Made by a program: the position numbers and the translations under genes. Under the pieces are notes generated by a model. It ran no database searches. It was not told the origin of the DNA and saw nothing but the letters and a program-made list of their open reading frames with translations. A stretch of DNA of 64,000 bases from Paludibacteraceae bacterium. GTDB lineage: Bacteria; Bacteroidota; Bacteroidia; Bacteroidales; Paludibacteraceae. Position 1 is the stretch's first letter. Each line of letters starts with the position of its first letter. Positions 30,507-38,496 of the stretch are shown here, piece after piece. The DNA is taken from contig JAGBEJ010000006.1 of assembly GCA_017937025.1 (NCBI GenBank), positions 89,976 to 153,975 of the forward strand, in the 5' to 3' direction.

Positions 30507-32534
30507 TTACTTGCCTAAGAATGATTTCACCTCGTTATAGACAGCCTCGGCGTTGAATCCGAACTTCTCGTCCAGCACCTTGTATGGAGCGGAGAAACCG
30601 AAGTGGTCGAGTCCGAAGACCTTGCCGTTGGCTCCTGCGAGTCCTTGCAGTGTGACAGGCAGTCCGGCAGTCAGTCCGAACACCTTTGCGCCTGAAGGAA
30701 TCACGCTCTCCTGATAAGCCTTGTCCTGCTGACGGAAAAGTCCCTCGCTTGGCGCTGACACAACCTGTGCCTTGATGCCGTCCTTCTCCAGCAGCGGCAG
30801 TGCGCTGATGAGTGTTGAAACCTCGCTTCCGTTAGCCACGAGCACTACGTCTGCGTTGTCGGCTTTTCTTACGATGTAAGCGCCCTTCTTCAGCTGCAGT
30901 GCCTTGTTGTAGCCGTCTTCTGTCTCGATGTTCTTTATGTCCTGACGTGAGAATATCAGTGTGGTAGGAGTGTTGGTGTTCTCAAGCGCCGACTGCCATG
31001 CCACTGTAGTCTCGTTCACGTCGGCTGGACGAAGCACGAGCATGCTGTTTCTTCCGCTGTGGTTCTTGAGTTTCTCCAGCAGTCTGACCTGTGCCTCCTG
31101 CTCGATTGGCTGGTGTGTAGGTCCGTCCTCGCCAACGCGGAATGCGTCGTGTGTGAATACGTATATCACAGGCAGCTCCATGAGGGCTGACATTCTCATT
31201 GCTGGCTTCATGTAGTCTGAGAAAACGAAGAATGTAGCGCACACAGGGATTATGCCGCCGTGGAGCGCCATGCCGTTCATGATGCACGCCATTGTCAGTT
31301 CGCTTACTCCGGCCTGCAGGAATGCTCCGCTGAAGTCGCCCTTCTTCATGGCGTGTGTCTTCTTCAGGAATCCGTCTGTCTTGTCGGAGTTGCTCAGGTC
31401 GGCTGAACTTACAATCATGTTGCCAACCTTCTCTGCGAGTGTGCCGAGCACTGTTGCCGATCCGGCTCTTGTCGCCTTGTCGGCTTTCTGCTCTATGGCT
31501 GCGTAATCAATCTCAGGAGCGTTGCCTGAGAGGTATTTCTTGAGTTCTTTTGCGAGTTCTGGGTTCTGTTTCTCCCATTCAGCCTGCTTAGCCTTCTTCT
31601 CGGCTACGGTCTTTCTCAGAGCCTCGGCTCTTTCTGCGTAAAGCTCTTTTGTCTCTGGGAACAGCACGAATGGGTTCTTAGGGTCGCCGCCGATGTTCTC
31701 GATTGTCTTCTCGATGTCGGCTCCGGCAGCGCTCAGTGGCTGTCCGTGTGTCGATACCTTGCCTTCGTATGAGCTGCCGTCAGCGCCAACAGCGCCTTTC
31801 GCCATCACAGTGTGACCAATGATGAGGGTAGGGCGTTCTGTCTCTTGGTTAGCGGCTTTCAGTGCGTTGCTAATCTCCTCGGCGTTGTTGCCGTTCACTT
31901 CCATCACGTTCCAACCCCAAGCCTTGTATTTTGCGGCAGTGTCCTCGCTTGTTACCTCGGACACCTTTGTTGAGAGTTGCACGTCATTAGCGTCATAGAA
32001 CATAATGAGGTTGCTCAGTCCGAGAGTTCCAGCGATACGTCCAGCGCCTTGGCTTATCTCTTCCTCAATTCCGCCGTCGCTTATGAAAGCGTAAGTCTTG
32101 TGGCTCATCCATTCGCCGAACTTAGCTACGAGGAATCTCTCTGCGATAGCCGCTCCGACAGCCATTGTGTGGCCCTGTCCGAGTGGACCGGAAGTGTTCT
32201 CGATGCCTCTCTTGAAGTTCACTTCAGGGTGACCCGGAGTTGGGCTTCCCCACTGGCGGAAGTTAGCCAGCTCTTCCATTGTGAACCTTCCTGTGAACGA
32301 AAGCACAGAGTAGAGCATTGGCGACATGTGGCCAGGGTCCAGGAAGAATCGGTCTCTGAACGCCCATGTAGCGTCGTCTGGGTCGTACTCTAAAAATTCC
32401 GAGAAAAGCACGTTAACAAAATCTGCTCCTCCCATTGCGCCGCCTGGGTGTCCGCTCTTCGCCTTTTCTACCATTGAGGCTGCCAAAACCCTGATGTTGT
32501 CAGCCGCTCTCTCTTGTTTTTCTCTTATGTTCAT
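30507..32534 (-). CDS. tkt: transketolase
   Basis: A 675-residue thiamine-diphosphate enzyme of the non-oxidative pentose phosphate pathway. It has the N-terminal block KSGHPGGAMGGADF, the TPP-binding region FISDGGIEEEISQGAGRIA, the middle domain ATFFVFSDYMKPAMRMSALM, and THDAFRVGEDGPTHQPIEQ with its catalytic His. The C-terminal domain has GLPVTLQGLAG and FGLDHFGFSAPY. It lies 15 bases downstream of the RNase G gene on the same strand, so the two are probably co-transcribed. Confidence 0.97.
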   Translation of the reverse strand: MNIREKQERAADNIRVLAASMVEKAKSGHPGGAMGGADFVNVLFSEFLEYDPDDATWAFRDRFFLDPGHMSPMLYSVLSFTGRFTMEELANFRQWGSPTPGHPEVNFKRGIENTSGPLGQGHTMAVGAAIAERFLVAKFGEWMSHKTYAFISDGGIEEEISQGAGRIAGTLGLSNLIMFYDANDVQLSTKVSEVTSEDTAAKYKAWGWNVMEVNGNNAEEISNALKAANQETERPTLIIGHTVMAKGAVGADGSSYEGKVSTHGQPLSAAGADIEKTIENIGGDPKNPFVLFPETKELYAERAEALRKTVAEKKAKQAEWEKQNPELAKELKKYLSGNAPEIDYAAIEQKADKATRAGSATVLGTLAEKVGNMIVSSADLSNSDKTDGFLKKTHAMKKGDFSGAFLQAGVSELTMACIMNGMALHGGIIPVCATFFVFSDYMKPAMRMSALMELPVIYVFTHDAFRVGEDGPTHQPIEQEAQVRLLEKLKNHSGRNSMLVLRPADVNETTVAWQSALENTNTPTTLIFSRQDIKNIETEDGYNKALQLKKGAYIVRKADNADVVLVANGSEVSTLISALPLLEKDGIKAQVVSAPSEGLFRQQDKAYQESVIPSGAKVFGLTAGLPVTLQGLAGANGKVFGLDHFGFSAPYKVLDEKFGFNAEAVYNEVKSFLGK

Positions 32535-32549
32535 TTTGTATGTTTGGTT

Positions 32550-34127
32550 TTATTGTAATCTTTCCATTTCCTCCTTCAGATCAATCTCCTCGTTCTTAGA
32601 GGTGTAGAATTTGTATTGAAGGAATCCCAACTTCTGCGACGCTATCACTTTGCTGCCGAATCCGTACTTGAATTTCCATTTCAGCTCCTGTGATACAAGT
32701 CCCTGCTTTATGTATGCCGCCACGAACGGATGCACGTGCAGTCTGAAGTTCTTTATCTTGAGTTTGTTTACAATCAGGTCGATTTTGCTTTCCAGCTGGT
32801 CGGTGAATAGTATCGAAGGTCTAATCTTGCCCTTGCCGTAGCATGTAGGGCAGGTCTCCTCGGTATCCACGTATGTCACTTGCCTTACTCTCTGCCTTGT
32901 TATCTGCATTACGCAGAACTTGCTGAGCGGTAGTACGTTATGTTTCGCGCGGTCGTCAGCCATCGCTTCTCTCATCTTGTCATACACAGCCTTCTTGTTT
33001 TCACTCTTGGCCATGTCGATGAAGTCGATGGATATGATTCCGCCCATGTCTCGGAGTCGGAGCTGGCGGCCGATCTCCTCGGCTGCAGCGAGGTTCACGT
33101 TCAGTGCGTTCTCCTCTTGTCCATTGGCGTTCTTGGAGCGGTTGCCGCTGTTCACGTCTATGACGTGCATGGCTTCGGTCTGCTCGATTATCAGGTAAGC
33201 GCCGTTCTTGAATGGAACAATCTTTCCGAATGATGATTTAATCTGCTTTGTGAGAGCGAAGTGGTCGAATATAGGAGTGTCTCCCTCGTAGAGTTTGACA
33301 ATGTTCTTTTTTTCTGGCGAGATGAGTCCTATGTAGTTCTTTATCTCGTTGTAGAAATCCCTGTCGTTTACGGTTACCGACTGGAAATTCTCGTTGAAGA
33401 TGTCTCTGATGATGCCGACTGTGCGGCCGATTTCCTCGCCTACGAGCGCCACGCCTTTCGATGCCTGGGTCTTTCTGATGGTGTTCTCCCATCTCTCCAC
33501 GAGCACGTTCAGCTCGTTGTCCAGCTCGGCTGCGCCCTTGTTTTCGGCCACTGTTCTTATTATCACGCCGAAGCCCTTAGGCTTGATGCTCTGTATGAGC
33601 TGTTTGAGGCGGTTTTTCTCTTCGTGGCTCTTGATTTTCTGGCTTACCGACACCTTGTCGCTGAACGGGATGAGCACAAGGAATCGTCCTGCGATGGACA
33701 GTTCGCTTGTCAGTCTCGGACCTTTGGTTGAGATAGGCTCTTTGGTTATCTGCACCAGTATCTCTTGTCCGCTCTTCAGCACATCGGCTATGGTGCCGTT
33801 CTTGTCGAGTTCGCCTGTGGATTGTTTCTTGGCTATGGCAGGGATGCGTCTTCTGTCGGAGAATGCGGCTTTGAGGTAGCCCTGCAGTGTGTGGAAATCA
33901 GGACCGAGGTCCAGATAGTGCAGGAATGCGTCTTTGGAGTAGCCCACATCCACGAATGCGGCGTTCAGTCCGGGCATTATCTTCTTCACCCTTCCCAAAT
34001 AAATGTCGCCCACGGCAAACGCGTTGGACAATCGTCCCTCTCGGTGAAGCTCCACAAGCTTGTGGTCTTCGGCGAGCGCCGTTGTCACTTCTGTCTTGGC
34101 TACTTCTATTACTAATTCGCTGTTCAC
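32550..34127 (-). CDS. rng: ribonuclease G (RNase E/G family)
   Basis: A 525-residue single-strand endoribonuclease for rRNA maturation and mRNA decay. The N-terminal S1-like domain has FAVGDIYLGRVKKIMPGLNAAFVDVGYSKDAFLH. The catalytic core has MHVIDVNSGN and IISIDFIDM, where the Asp residues bind Mg, and the Zn-link CPTCYGKGKI is present. The S1 domain carries an insert (DRRRIPAIAKKQ), as in other Bacteroidota members. A TAAGTTTG box lies at 34173-34180 on the minus strand, about 46 bases upstream. Confidence 0.95.
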   Translation of the reverse strand: MNSELVIEVAKTEVTTALAEDHKLVELHREGRLSNAFAVGDIYLGRVKKIMPGLNAAFVDVGYSKDAFLHYLDLGPDFHTLQGYLKAAFSDRRRIPAIAKKQSTGELDKNGTIADVLKSGQEILVQITKEPISTKGPRLTSELSIAGRFLVLIPFSDKVSVSQKIKSHEEKNRLKQLIQSIKPKGFGVIIRTVAENKGAAELDNELNVLVERWENTIRKTQASKGVALVGEEIGRTVGIIRDIFNENFQSVTVNDRDFYNEIKNYIGLISPEKKNIVKLYEGDTPIFDHFALTKQIKSSFGKIVPFKNGAYLIIEQTEAMHVIDVNSGNRSKNANGQEENALNVNLAAAEEIGRQLRLRDMGGIISIDFIDMAKSENKKAVYDKMREAMADDRAKHNVLPLSKFCVMQITRQRVRQVTYVDTEETCPTCYGKGKIRPSILFTDQLESKIDLIVNKLKIKNFRLHVHPFVAAYIKQGLVSQELKWKFKYGFGSKVIASQKLGFLQYKFYTSKNEEIDLKEEMERLQ

Positions 34128-34172
34128 TTTTTATTCAGTTCCTTATTCTTCTTTTGTAATAAAACAAAGAAA

Positions 34173-34180
34173 CAAACTTA
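34173..34180 (-). promoter_or_regulatory. possible -7 box of rng
   Basis: TAAGTTTG on the minus strand fits TAnnTTTG, 46 bases before the rng start. Confidence 0.4.
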
Positions 34181-34256
34181 AAGCCTATATTCTATGTGAG
34201 CATCAAGCTTGTTTCTTTATTCGTTTGACCTTAAGCATTAAGGCAGACACAAATGA

Positions 34257-34346
34257 TTATTTTTTCTTATGTCTGTTCTTGCGCAGTCTCTTTTTTCTCT
34301 TGTGAGTAGACATTTTATGTCTTTTTCTCTTTTTTCCGCTTGGCAT
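34257..34346 (-). CDS. tiny basic AURKAIP1/COX24-like (ribosome-associated) protein
   Basis: A 29-residue protein beginning MPSGKKRKRHKMSTHKRKK and ending RHKKK. Nearly two thirds of its residues are Lys, Arg or His. The same short basic protein occurs across Bacteroidota and is annotated as an AURKAIP1/COX24-domain protein; related bacterial and mitochondrial proteins bind the small ribosomal subunit. It lies between the HU and RNase G genes on the same strand. Confidence 0.85.
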   Translation of the reverse strand: MPSGKKRKRHKMSTHKRKKRLRKNRHKKK

Positions 34347-34410
34347 AACTTTAAAGTTTTAGTTATTATTTATGAAGTTGATTCCTTTTTTCTTGTTTCC
34401 CTGATCTGAT

Positions 34411-34683
34411 TTACTTAATCATGTCATTGAAAGTCTTCGCAGGCTTGAATGATGGGATGTTGTGCTCAGGTATCACGATAGAAGTGTTCTTGCTAATGTT
34501 ACGTGCAGTCTTCTTTGCGCGCTTTTTGATTACGAAACTTCCGAAACCGCGGAGATAAACGTTGTCACCGTTAGCCATAGACTCTTTTACCTTGTCCATG
34601 AAAGACTCAACACTCTTCAAAACAGTAATCTTGTCAATACCTGTCTCTTTTGCAATCTGTGATACAATATCAGCCTTTGTCAT
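34411..34683 (-). CDS. HU/IHF family DNA-binding protein
   Basis: A 90-residue nucleoid protein: MTKADIVSQIAKETGI with the dimerisation helices, VYLRGFGSFVIKKRAKKTARN in the conserved strand, and the DNA-binding arm tip in IVIPEHNIPSFKPAKTF with the intercalating Pro. It bends DNA and compacts the chromosome. A TACATTTG -7 box lies about 85 bases upstream, so the mRNA has a fairly long leader. Confidence 0.95.
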   Translation of the reverse strand: MTKADIVSQIAKETGIDKITVLKSVESFMDKVKESMANGDNVYLRGFGSFVIKKRAKKTARNISKNTSIVIPEHNIPSFKPAKTFNDMIK

Positions 34684-34768
34684 TGTTTTGCTTTCTTATA
34701 TTAATGTTATATGAAATTCTTGAATAGCAGTAATCGGGTAGTTTCCCCGTTTTTCTGTTTTCGGACTG

Positions 34769-34776
34769 CAAATGTA
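34769..34776 (-). promoter_or_regulatory. -7 promoter box of the HU gene
   Basis: TACATTTG on the minus strand fits TAnnTTTG, about 85 bases before the start codon. Confidence 0.55.
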
Positions 34777-34827
34777 GAGATTTTTTATTTCAATTCACAA
34801 TAAACGGACCTAAAAAAATAGAACATA

Positions 34828-34920
34828 ATGAATTACGCTCGCGGCCGCCCTTTGCTGTGGGCTTATGCGGTCTTAAGTGTCTGGATGTTTTTGCTTTATG
34901 GTGCTGTCTCTCAGTATTGA
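34828..34920 (+). CDS. candidate 30-residue membrane microprotein
   Basis: In the 350-base gap between the HU and PepSY-like genes, an ATG opens a 30-codon frame with a basic start (MNYARGRPLL) and one hydrophobic helix (WAYAVLSVWMFLLYGAV). Codons are G/C-rich like real genes, and a hairpin follows 6 bases after the stop. No TAnnTTTG box is seen upstream. It could be a small membrane protein or chance. Apart from this, the gap holds only the HU promoter and the terminator at 34926. Confidence 0.3.
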   Translation: MNYARGRPLLWAYAVLSVWMFLLYGAVSQY

Positions 34921-34925
34921 AACGA

Positions 34926-34955
34926 AAAAAGGGAACATTCTGCGTTCCCCTTTGT
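34926..34955 (-). terminator. terminator of the PepSY-like gene
   Basis: GGGGAAC with GTTCCC around a 7-base loop, followed in the minus direction by six T residues, about 80 bases after the stop at 35035. Confidence 0.75.
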
Positions 34956-35034
34956 TCTGTGTTAGTTCGCTTTTTTATTGGCGTTTGATGATTTTGCGAC
35001 GGTATAGGATTATGGAGAATGGACTCCAGTGCGG

Positions 35035-35463
35035 TTAATCGTCTATTTTTATTACTTCGCCTTGATGGTTGAACTTCAGGTCGAGGCCATTTGACATCTC
35101 CACTTCGTAGCCGAAGCGCTTCTTCTCGATTTTTGTGGCGTAAGCGCCGCTGAAGTTCAATTCAATGTATTGTCTTGCGAATAGCGGAAGCAGAGCGTCG
35201 GGCAGCATGCTGTTTTCGCAGTCCACTTTTGTCCAGTTGCCTTTGTTGTCAAAGTCCACGTCGGTGCCGTTGTTCAGCTTCACCTCGTATTTGCCAGCCT
35301 CTTTCTCTGCGAAGATGATGCGTTGATTGGCGAAGTGCTCATCGACAAAAGTTTTCGCGGCTGCCGGAAGCTTCTCGGCTGGGATTGGGCGTCCGCCAGC
35401 GAGGCAGATGCCGGAAAATATAACGCCGACGATAGTGGTAAGGATTAGTTTTTTCATTTTCAT
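35035..35463 (-). CDS. secreted PepSY-like (DUF2874) protein
   Basis: A 142-residue periplasmic protein with a signal peptide (KKLILTTIVGVIFSGICLAGG) and two BLIP/PepSY-like repeats: AEKLPAAAKTFVDEHFANQ ... YEVKLNNGTDVDFDNKGNW and LFARQYIELNFSGAY ... YEVEMSNGLDLKFNHQGEV. The family is common in Bacteroidales; some members may inhibit peptidases or bind envelope proteins. A second Met two codons in (35457) could also be the start. The terminator is at 34926. Confidence 0.85.
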   Translation of the reverse strand: MKMKKLILTTIVGVIFSGICLAGGRPIPAEKLPAAAKTFVDEHFANQRIIFAEKEAGKYEVKLNNGTDVDFDNKGNWTKVDCENSMLPDALLPLFARQYIELNFSGAYATKIEKKRFGYEVEMSNGLDLKFNHQGEVIKIDD

Positions 35464-35591
35464 AAGTCATTAATCATTAAAGGTTAACTCACAAATATAA
35501 GTAAGAGTTATGAGATTGCGCGCGCATTTTCTTTGGAAAAAAGCAAACCGTGAAATGTTTTTAATGGCAGGGGAGCAGTGCGGATATTTGC

Positions 35592-35599
35592 TATCTTTG
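35592..35599 (+). promoter_or_regulatory. -7 promoter box of ribE
   Basis: TATCTTTG, 30 bases upstream of the ATG at 35630, and inside the open frame that extends back to 35510. No RFN-type riboswitch is recognisable in this short leader. Confidence 0.6.
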
Positions 35600-35629
35600 C
35601 GCCTATACAAATTAAAAGAAAGGAAAATC

Positions 35630-36229
35630 ATGTTTTCAGGAATAGTAGAAGAGGCTGGTGTGGTTAAAAGCCTTGTGAAGGAGGGCGACAACCTGCACAT
35701 AACAGTGAAATGCTCTTTTGTGAATGAGTTGAAGATCGACCAGTCGGTGGCTCATAACGGTGTCTGCCTTACAGTGGTGAAACTCGGCGACGATTCATAT
35801 ACCGTGACAGCGATAAAGGAAACGCTCATGAGGAGCAATCTTGGCGCGCTGAAGGAGGGCGACTTGGTGAATCTTGAGCGCAGCATGTGCATGAACGGAC
35901 GTCTGGACGGACACATCGTGCAGGGGCACGTGGACACGACGGCGGTCTGCACCAGCGTGACCGACGAGAACGGCAGCCACGTATTCACATTCAAGTACGA
36001 TGTGCCTGCGGAGCTCAAGCGCAAGGGCTACATCACTGTGGACAAGGGTAGCGTGACGGTCAACGGCGTGTCGCTGACGGTCTGCGAGCCTACCGACGAC
36101 ACTTTCTCTGTGGCGATAATTCCCTACACATTCGAGAACACCAACTTCTGCCGCATAAAGCCTGGCACACTCGTGAACCTCGAGTTCGACATCATCGGCA
36201 AGTACGTTAGCCGTCTGGCGGCGTTGTAA
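35630..36229 (+). CDS. ribE: riboflavin synthase alpha subunit
   Basis: A 199-residue enzyme that dismutates two 6,7-dimethyl-8-ribityllumazine molecules into riboflavin. It shows the internal duplication of the family: MFSGIVEEAGVVKSL ... VAHNGVCLTVV and GRLDGHIVQGHVDTTA ... SVTVNGVSLTV, with IIPYTFENTN and a C-terminal IGKYVSRL. The frame is open 40 codons further upstream but the promoter box is inside that part, so the ATG at 35630, preceded by AAAGGAAA, is the start. It stands alone, away from other rib genes. Confidence 0.96.
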   Translation: MFSGIVEEAGVVKSLVKEGDNLHITVKCSFVNELKIDQSVAHNGVCLTVVKLGDDSYTVTAIKETLMRSNLGALKEGDLVNLERSMCMNGRLDGHIVQGHVDTTAVCTSVTDENGSHVFTFKYDVPAELKRKGYITVDKGSVTVNGVSLTVCEPTDDTFSVAIIPYTFENTNFCRIKPGTLVNLEFDIIGKYVSRLAAL

Positions 36230-36252
36230 GAGATTCCCCCAGTAATGAATAA

Positions 36253-36281
36253 CAAAGCCGTCCATGTCATGTGGGCGGCTT
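36253..36281. terminator. bidirectional terminator
   Basis: AAAGCCGTCC with GGGCGGCTTT around a 9-base loop lies between genes converging at 36229 and 36292. Confidence 0.8.
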
Positions 36282-36291
36282 TTGTGTTTCC

Positions 36292-36996
36292 TTAGAATAT
36301 TCCGAAAATCGTAGGACGCTTGTTCAGGTCCTGCGGCTTTTTCTGCTTCCATTCGCCTATGGTGCGGGTCTCGATGTACTCGCTTTCGAGCGTTATGTCG
36401 CAGGCTATGCAGAGCCTTGTGTCGCCTTTGAGCGTGGCGGTCAGCTCGTCGAAGAGCTTCATGTTGCGGTACGGCGTCTCGATGAAAAGCTGTGTCTGAT
36501 TCTCTTCCTTGGCCCTGTGCTCAAGTTTTCGCAGCCTTTTCTGCCTTTCCGCCGCTTCTATGGGCAGGTAGCCGACGAAGGCGAAGCTCTGTCCGTTGAA
36601 TCCCGAAGCCATCTGCGCCAGCAGTATCGACGACGGTCCGACGAGCGGCACGACTCTGATGCCCTTCCTGTGCGCCAGCGCCACGATGTCGGCTCCAGGG
36701 TCGGCCACGGCAGGACAGCCGGCTTCCGATATTATGCCCATGTCGTTGCCCTCGAGCAGCGGCTTGAGGTACGGCTCTATCTTGCTGCGGTCGGTGTGCT
36801 GGTTCAGTTCGAAGAACTGCGAGTCGTCTATCGGGAATGTGCGGTCAATTCTTCTCAGATACCTTCTGACGGTCCTGACGTCCTCCACGATGAAGTGGCG
36901 CAGCCTTTTGGCGGTTTCGATGACCTTTTGCGGAATAACTTCGTCAGGCGCGTTTTCTCCTAAAGTGTTCGGTATCAGAAATAGAATTCCAGGCAT
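36292..36996 (-). CDS. RsmI-like SAM-dependent methyltransferase
   Basis: A 234-residue tetrapyrrole-methylase-fold enzyme related to RsmI (16S rRNA 2'-O-ribose methyltransferase). Signatures are GILFLIPNTLGE at the N terminus, GNDMGIISEAGCPAVADPGADIV, VVPLVGPSSILLAQMASGFNGQSFAFVGYLP and FIETPYRN. It is shorter than E. coli RsmI (286) and belongs to a second RsmI-like group common in Bacteroidota, so the rRNA target is inferred. A TACTTTTG -7 box at 37021-37028 overlaps the upstream ATG at 37023, so MPGILF at 36996 is the start. Confidence 0.85.
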   Translation of the reverse strand: MPGILFLIPNTLGENAPDEVIPQKVIETAKRLRHFIVEDVRTVRRYLRRIDRTFPIDDSQFFELNQHTDRSKIEPYLKPLLEGNDMGIISEAGCPAVADPGADIVALAHRKGIRVVPLVGPSSILLAQMASGFNGQSFAFVGYLPIEAAERQKRLRKLEHRAKEENQTQLFIETPYRNMKLFDELTATLKGDTRLCIACDITLESEYIETRTIGEWKQKKPQDLNKRPTIFGIF

Positions 36997-37020
36997 AAAT
37001 AGAAATCTTTTTTGTTTGTG

Positions 37021-37028
37021 CAAAAGTA
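37021..37028 (-). promoter_or_regulatory. -7 promoter box of the RsmI-like gene
   Basis: TACTTTTG on the minus strand fits TAnnTTTG, 24 bases before the start at 36996. Confidence 0.55.
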
Positions 37029-37061
37029 GAAATAATGTGTGAGAATTCTTTGCCTCTGTGC

Positions 37062-37069
37062 TATATTTG
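37062..37069 (+). promoter_or_regulatory. -7 promoter box of the RsmF-like gene
   Basis: TATATTTG, 26 bases upstream of the ATG at 37096. It is divergent from the promoter at 37021, so about 70 bases hold two back-to-back promoters. Confidence 0.6.
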
Positions 37070-37095
37070 CCTTGCTTAAAACCAAACCGTAAAAA

Positions 37096-38475
37096 ATGAA
37101 TCTACCGCAAGACTTCGTTGATTGGGCGCGCGCTGCTTTGGGCGATAGTTTCGAGGATTTCGTGTCATCGTTGTCGTCGGCTCCGTCGGTGAGTGTCAGG
37201 CTCAACGCCGCCAAGTCGTCGGAAATAAAGGACGAGCTGCTCTCGTCGCTCCCTGTCGATTGCGCGGTGCCGTGGTGTCCGGGCGGCTATTATCTTCAGT
37301 CGCGTCCGTCGTTCACCCTTGATCCGCTTCTTCACGCCGGCGCTTACTATGTTCAGGAGGCGTCGTCTATGATAGTGTCGCATTTGGTGCGCCAGTTCGT
37401 GACTGAGCCTGTGCGTTTTCTCGACCTCTGCGCCGCGCCTGGCGGCAAGTCCACGCTTTTGCTCGACACGCTGCCCGAAGGCTCGCTCCTGGTGTGCAAC
37501 GAGTATGTGCGCCAGCGTTCGTACATTCTGGCGGAGAACATAACGAAGTGGGGCAGGTCAAACGCCGTGGTCACATCGTGCGACGCGTCTTCGTTCGCTT
37601 CGTTGGGTCCTGTGTTTGACGCAATGCTTGTTGATGCGCCATGCTCCGGCGAGGGCATGTTCCGCAAGGACGAGGTTGCAGTCTCGGAGTGGAGTAGGGA
37701 GAATGTGGCTCAATGCGCCGAACGGCAGAGAGACATTCTCTCGTCGGCATGGACAGCGCTCAAGCCAGGCGGTCTGATGATATACAGCACTTGCACCTAC
37801 AACGAGCAGGAAGACGAGCTGATGGTCGATTTCATAAAAGACACGCTCGGAGCGGAATTGCTGCCTATGGACATCGATTCGTCGTGGGGCATAACCGACT
37901 CCGGTCGCGGACTGCATTTCTACCCACACAAGACACGCGGCGAAGGACTGTTCATCGCTGCGCTGAGGAAGCATGGCGAGCTCACGTCAGCGCCCGAAGT
38001 CTCGTATGTGCGCAAGACCAAGCGCAAGGACAAGGCGGCGCAGTCGCAGAAGGTTGATGTCGAGGCGTTGCGGTGGCTCACGTCGCCTGACGGTTACGAA
38101 GTGATGCTGCACAAGGAGCGCTTTGTGGCTATTCCAGTGGCTCATGCCGATTTCATACGCCGCTTGCTGCCGTTCGTAAACGTGATGAGCTGCGGCGTGG
38201 CTCTCGGAGCGTTCAAGGGCAAGACGTTCATTCCGGACACGGCTCTGGCGCTGTCGTCCGAACTTGATTATAATAAGGTGAGCGCATACGAAGCCACACG
38301 TCAGGAAGCTCTCGCTTACCTTCACCGTGAGAGCCTGATTCTGCCGCCGTCGGTGCCTAAGGGCTACGTCCTTATAACCTACAAGGGGCAGGGGCTCGGC
38401 TGGGTCAAGAACATCGGCAACCGCTCGAACAATCTTTATCCAGAGCAGTGGAGAATAAGAATGAACATTTCTTGA
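37096..38475 (+). CDS. RsmF-like rRNA cytosine-C5 methyltransferase
   Basis: A 459-residue NOL1/NOP2/Sun-family enzyme. The SAM-binding loop is FLDLCAAPGGKSTLLLDTLPEGS (about 115). The catalytic residues are in MLVDAPCSGEGMFRK (about 178) and IYSTCTYNEQEDE (about 232), with the two Cys used for C5 methylation. A C-terminal RsmF-type RNA-binding region follows (GYVLITYKGQGLGWVKNIGNRSNNLYP). It methylates a cytosine in rRNA or tRNA; by similarity, 16S rRNA is likely. Confidence 0.92.
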   Translation: MNLPQDFVDWARAALGDSFEDFVSSLSSAPSVSVRLNAAKSSEIKDELLSSLPVDCAVPWCPGGYYLQSRPSFTLDPLLHAGAYYVQEASSMIVSHLVRQFVTEPVRFLDLCAAPGGKSTLLLDTLPEGSLLVCNEYVRQRSYILAENITKWGRSNAVVTSCDASSFASLGPVFDAMLVDAPCSGEGMFRKDEVAVSEWSRENVAQCAERQRDILSSAWTALKPGGLMIYSTCTYNEQEDELMVDFIKDTLGAELLPMDIDSSWGITDSGRGLHFYPHKTRGEGLFIAALRKHGELTSAPEVSYVRKTKRKDKAAQSQKVDVEALRWLTSPDGYEVMLHKERFVAIPVAHADFIRRLLPFVNVMSCGVALGAFKGKTFIPDTALALSSELDYNKVSAYEATRQEALAYLHRESLILPPSVPKGYVLITYKGQGLGWVKNIGNRSNNLYPEQWRIRMNIS

Positions 38476-38483
38476 TTTTTACT

Positions 38484-38491
38484 TAACTTTG
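38484..38491 (+). promoter_or_regulatory. -7 promoter box, 5 bases from the MBL start codon
   Basis: TAACTTTG fits TAnnTTTG and ends 5 bases before the ATG at 38497, which implies a leaderless mRNA unless the gene is read from upstream. Confidence 0.55.
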
Positions 38492-38496
38492 TTTTC

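Noticed and set aside
35510..35629. Riboflavin synthase start at 35510 or a leader riboswitch
   Set aside because: The promoter box at 35592 lies in this stretch and leaves only about 25 bases of leader, too short for an RFN element.
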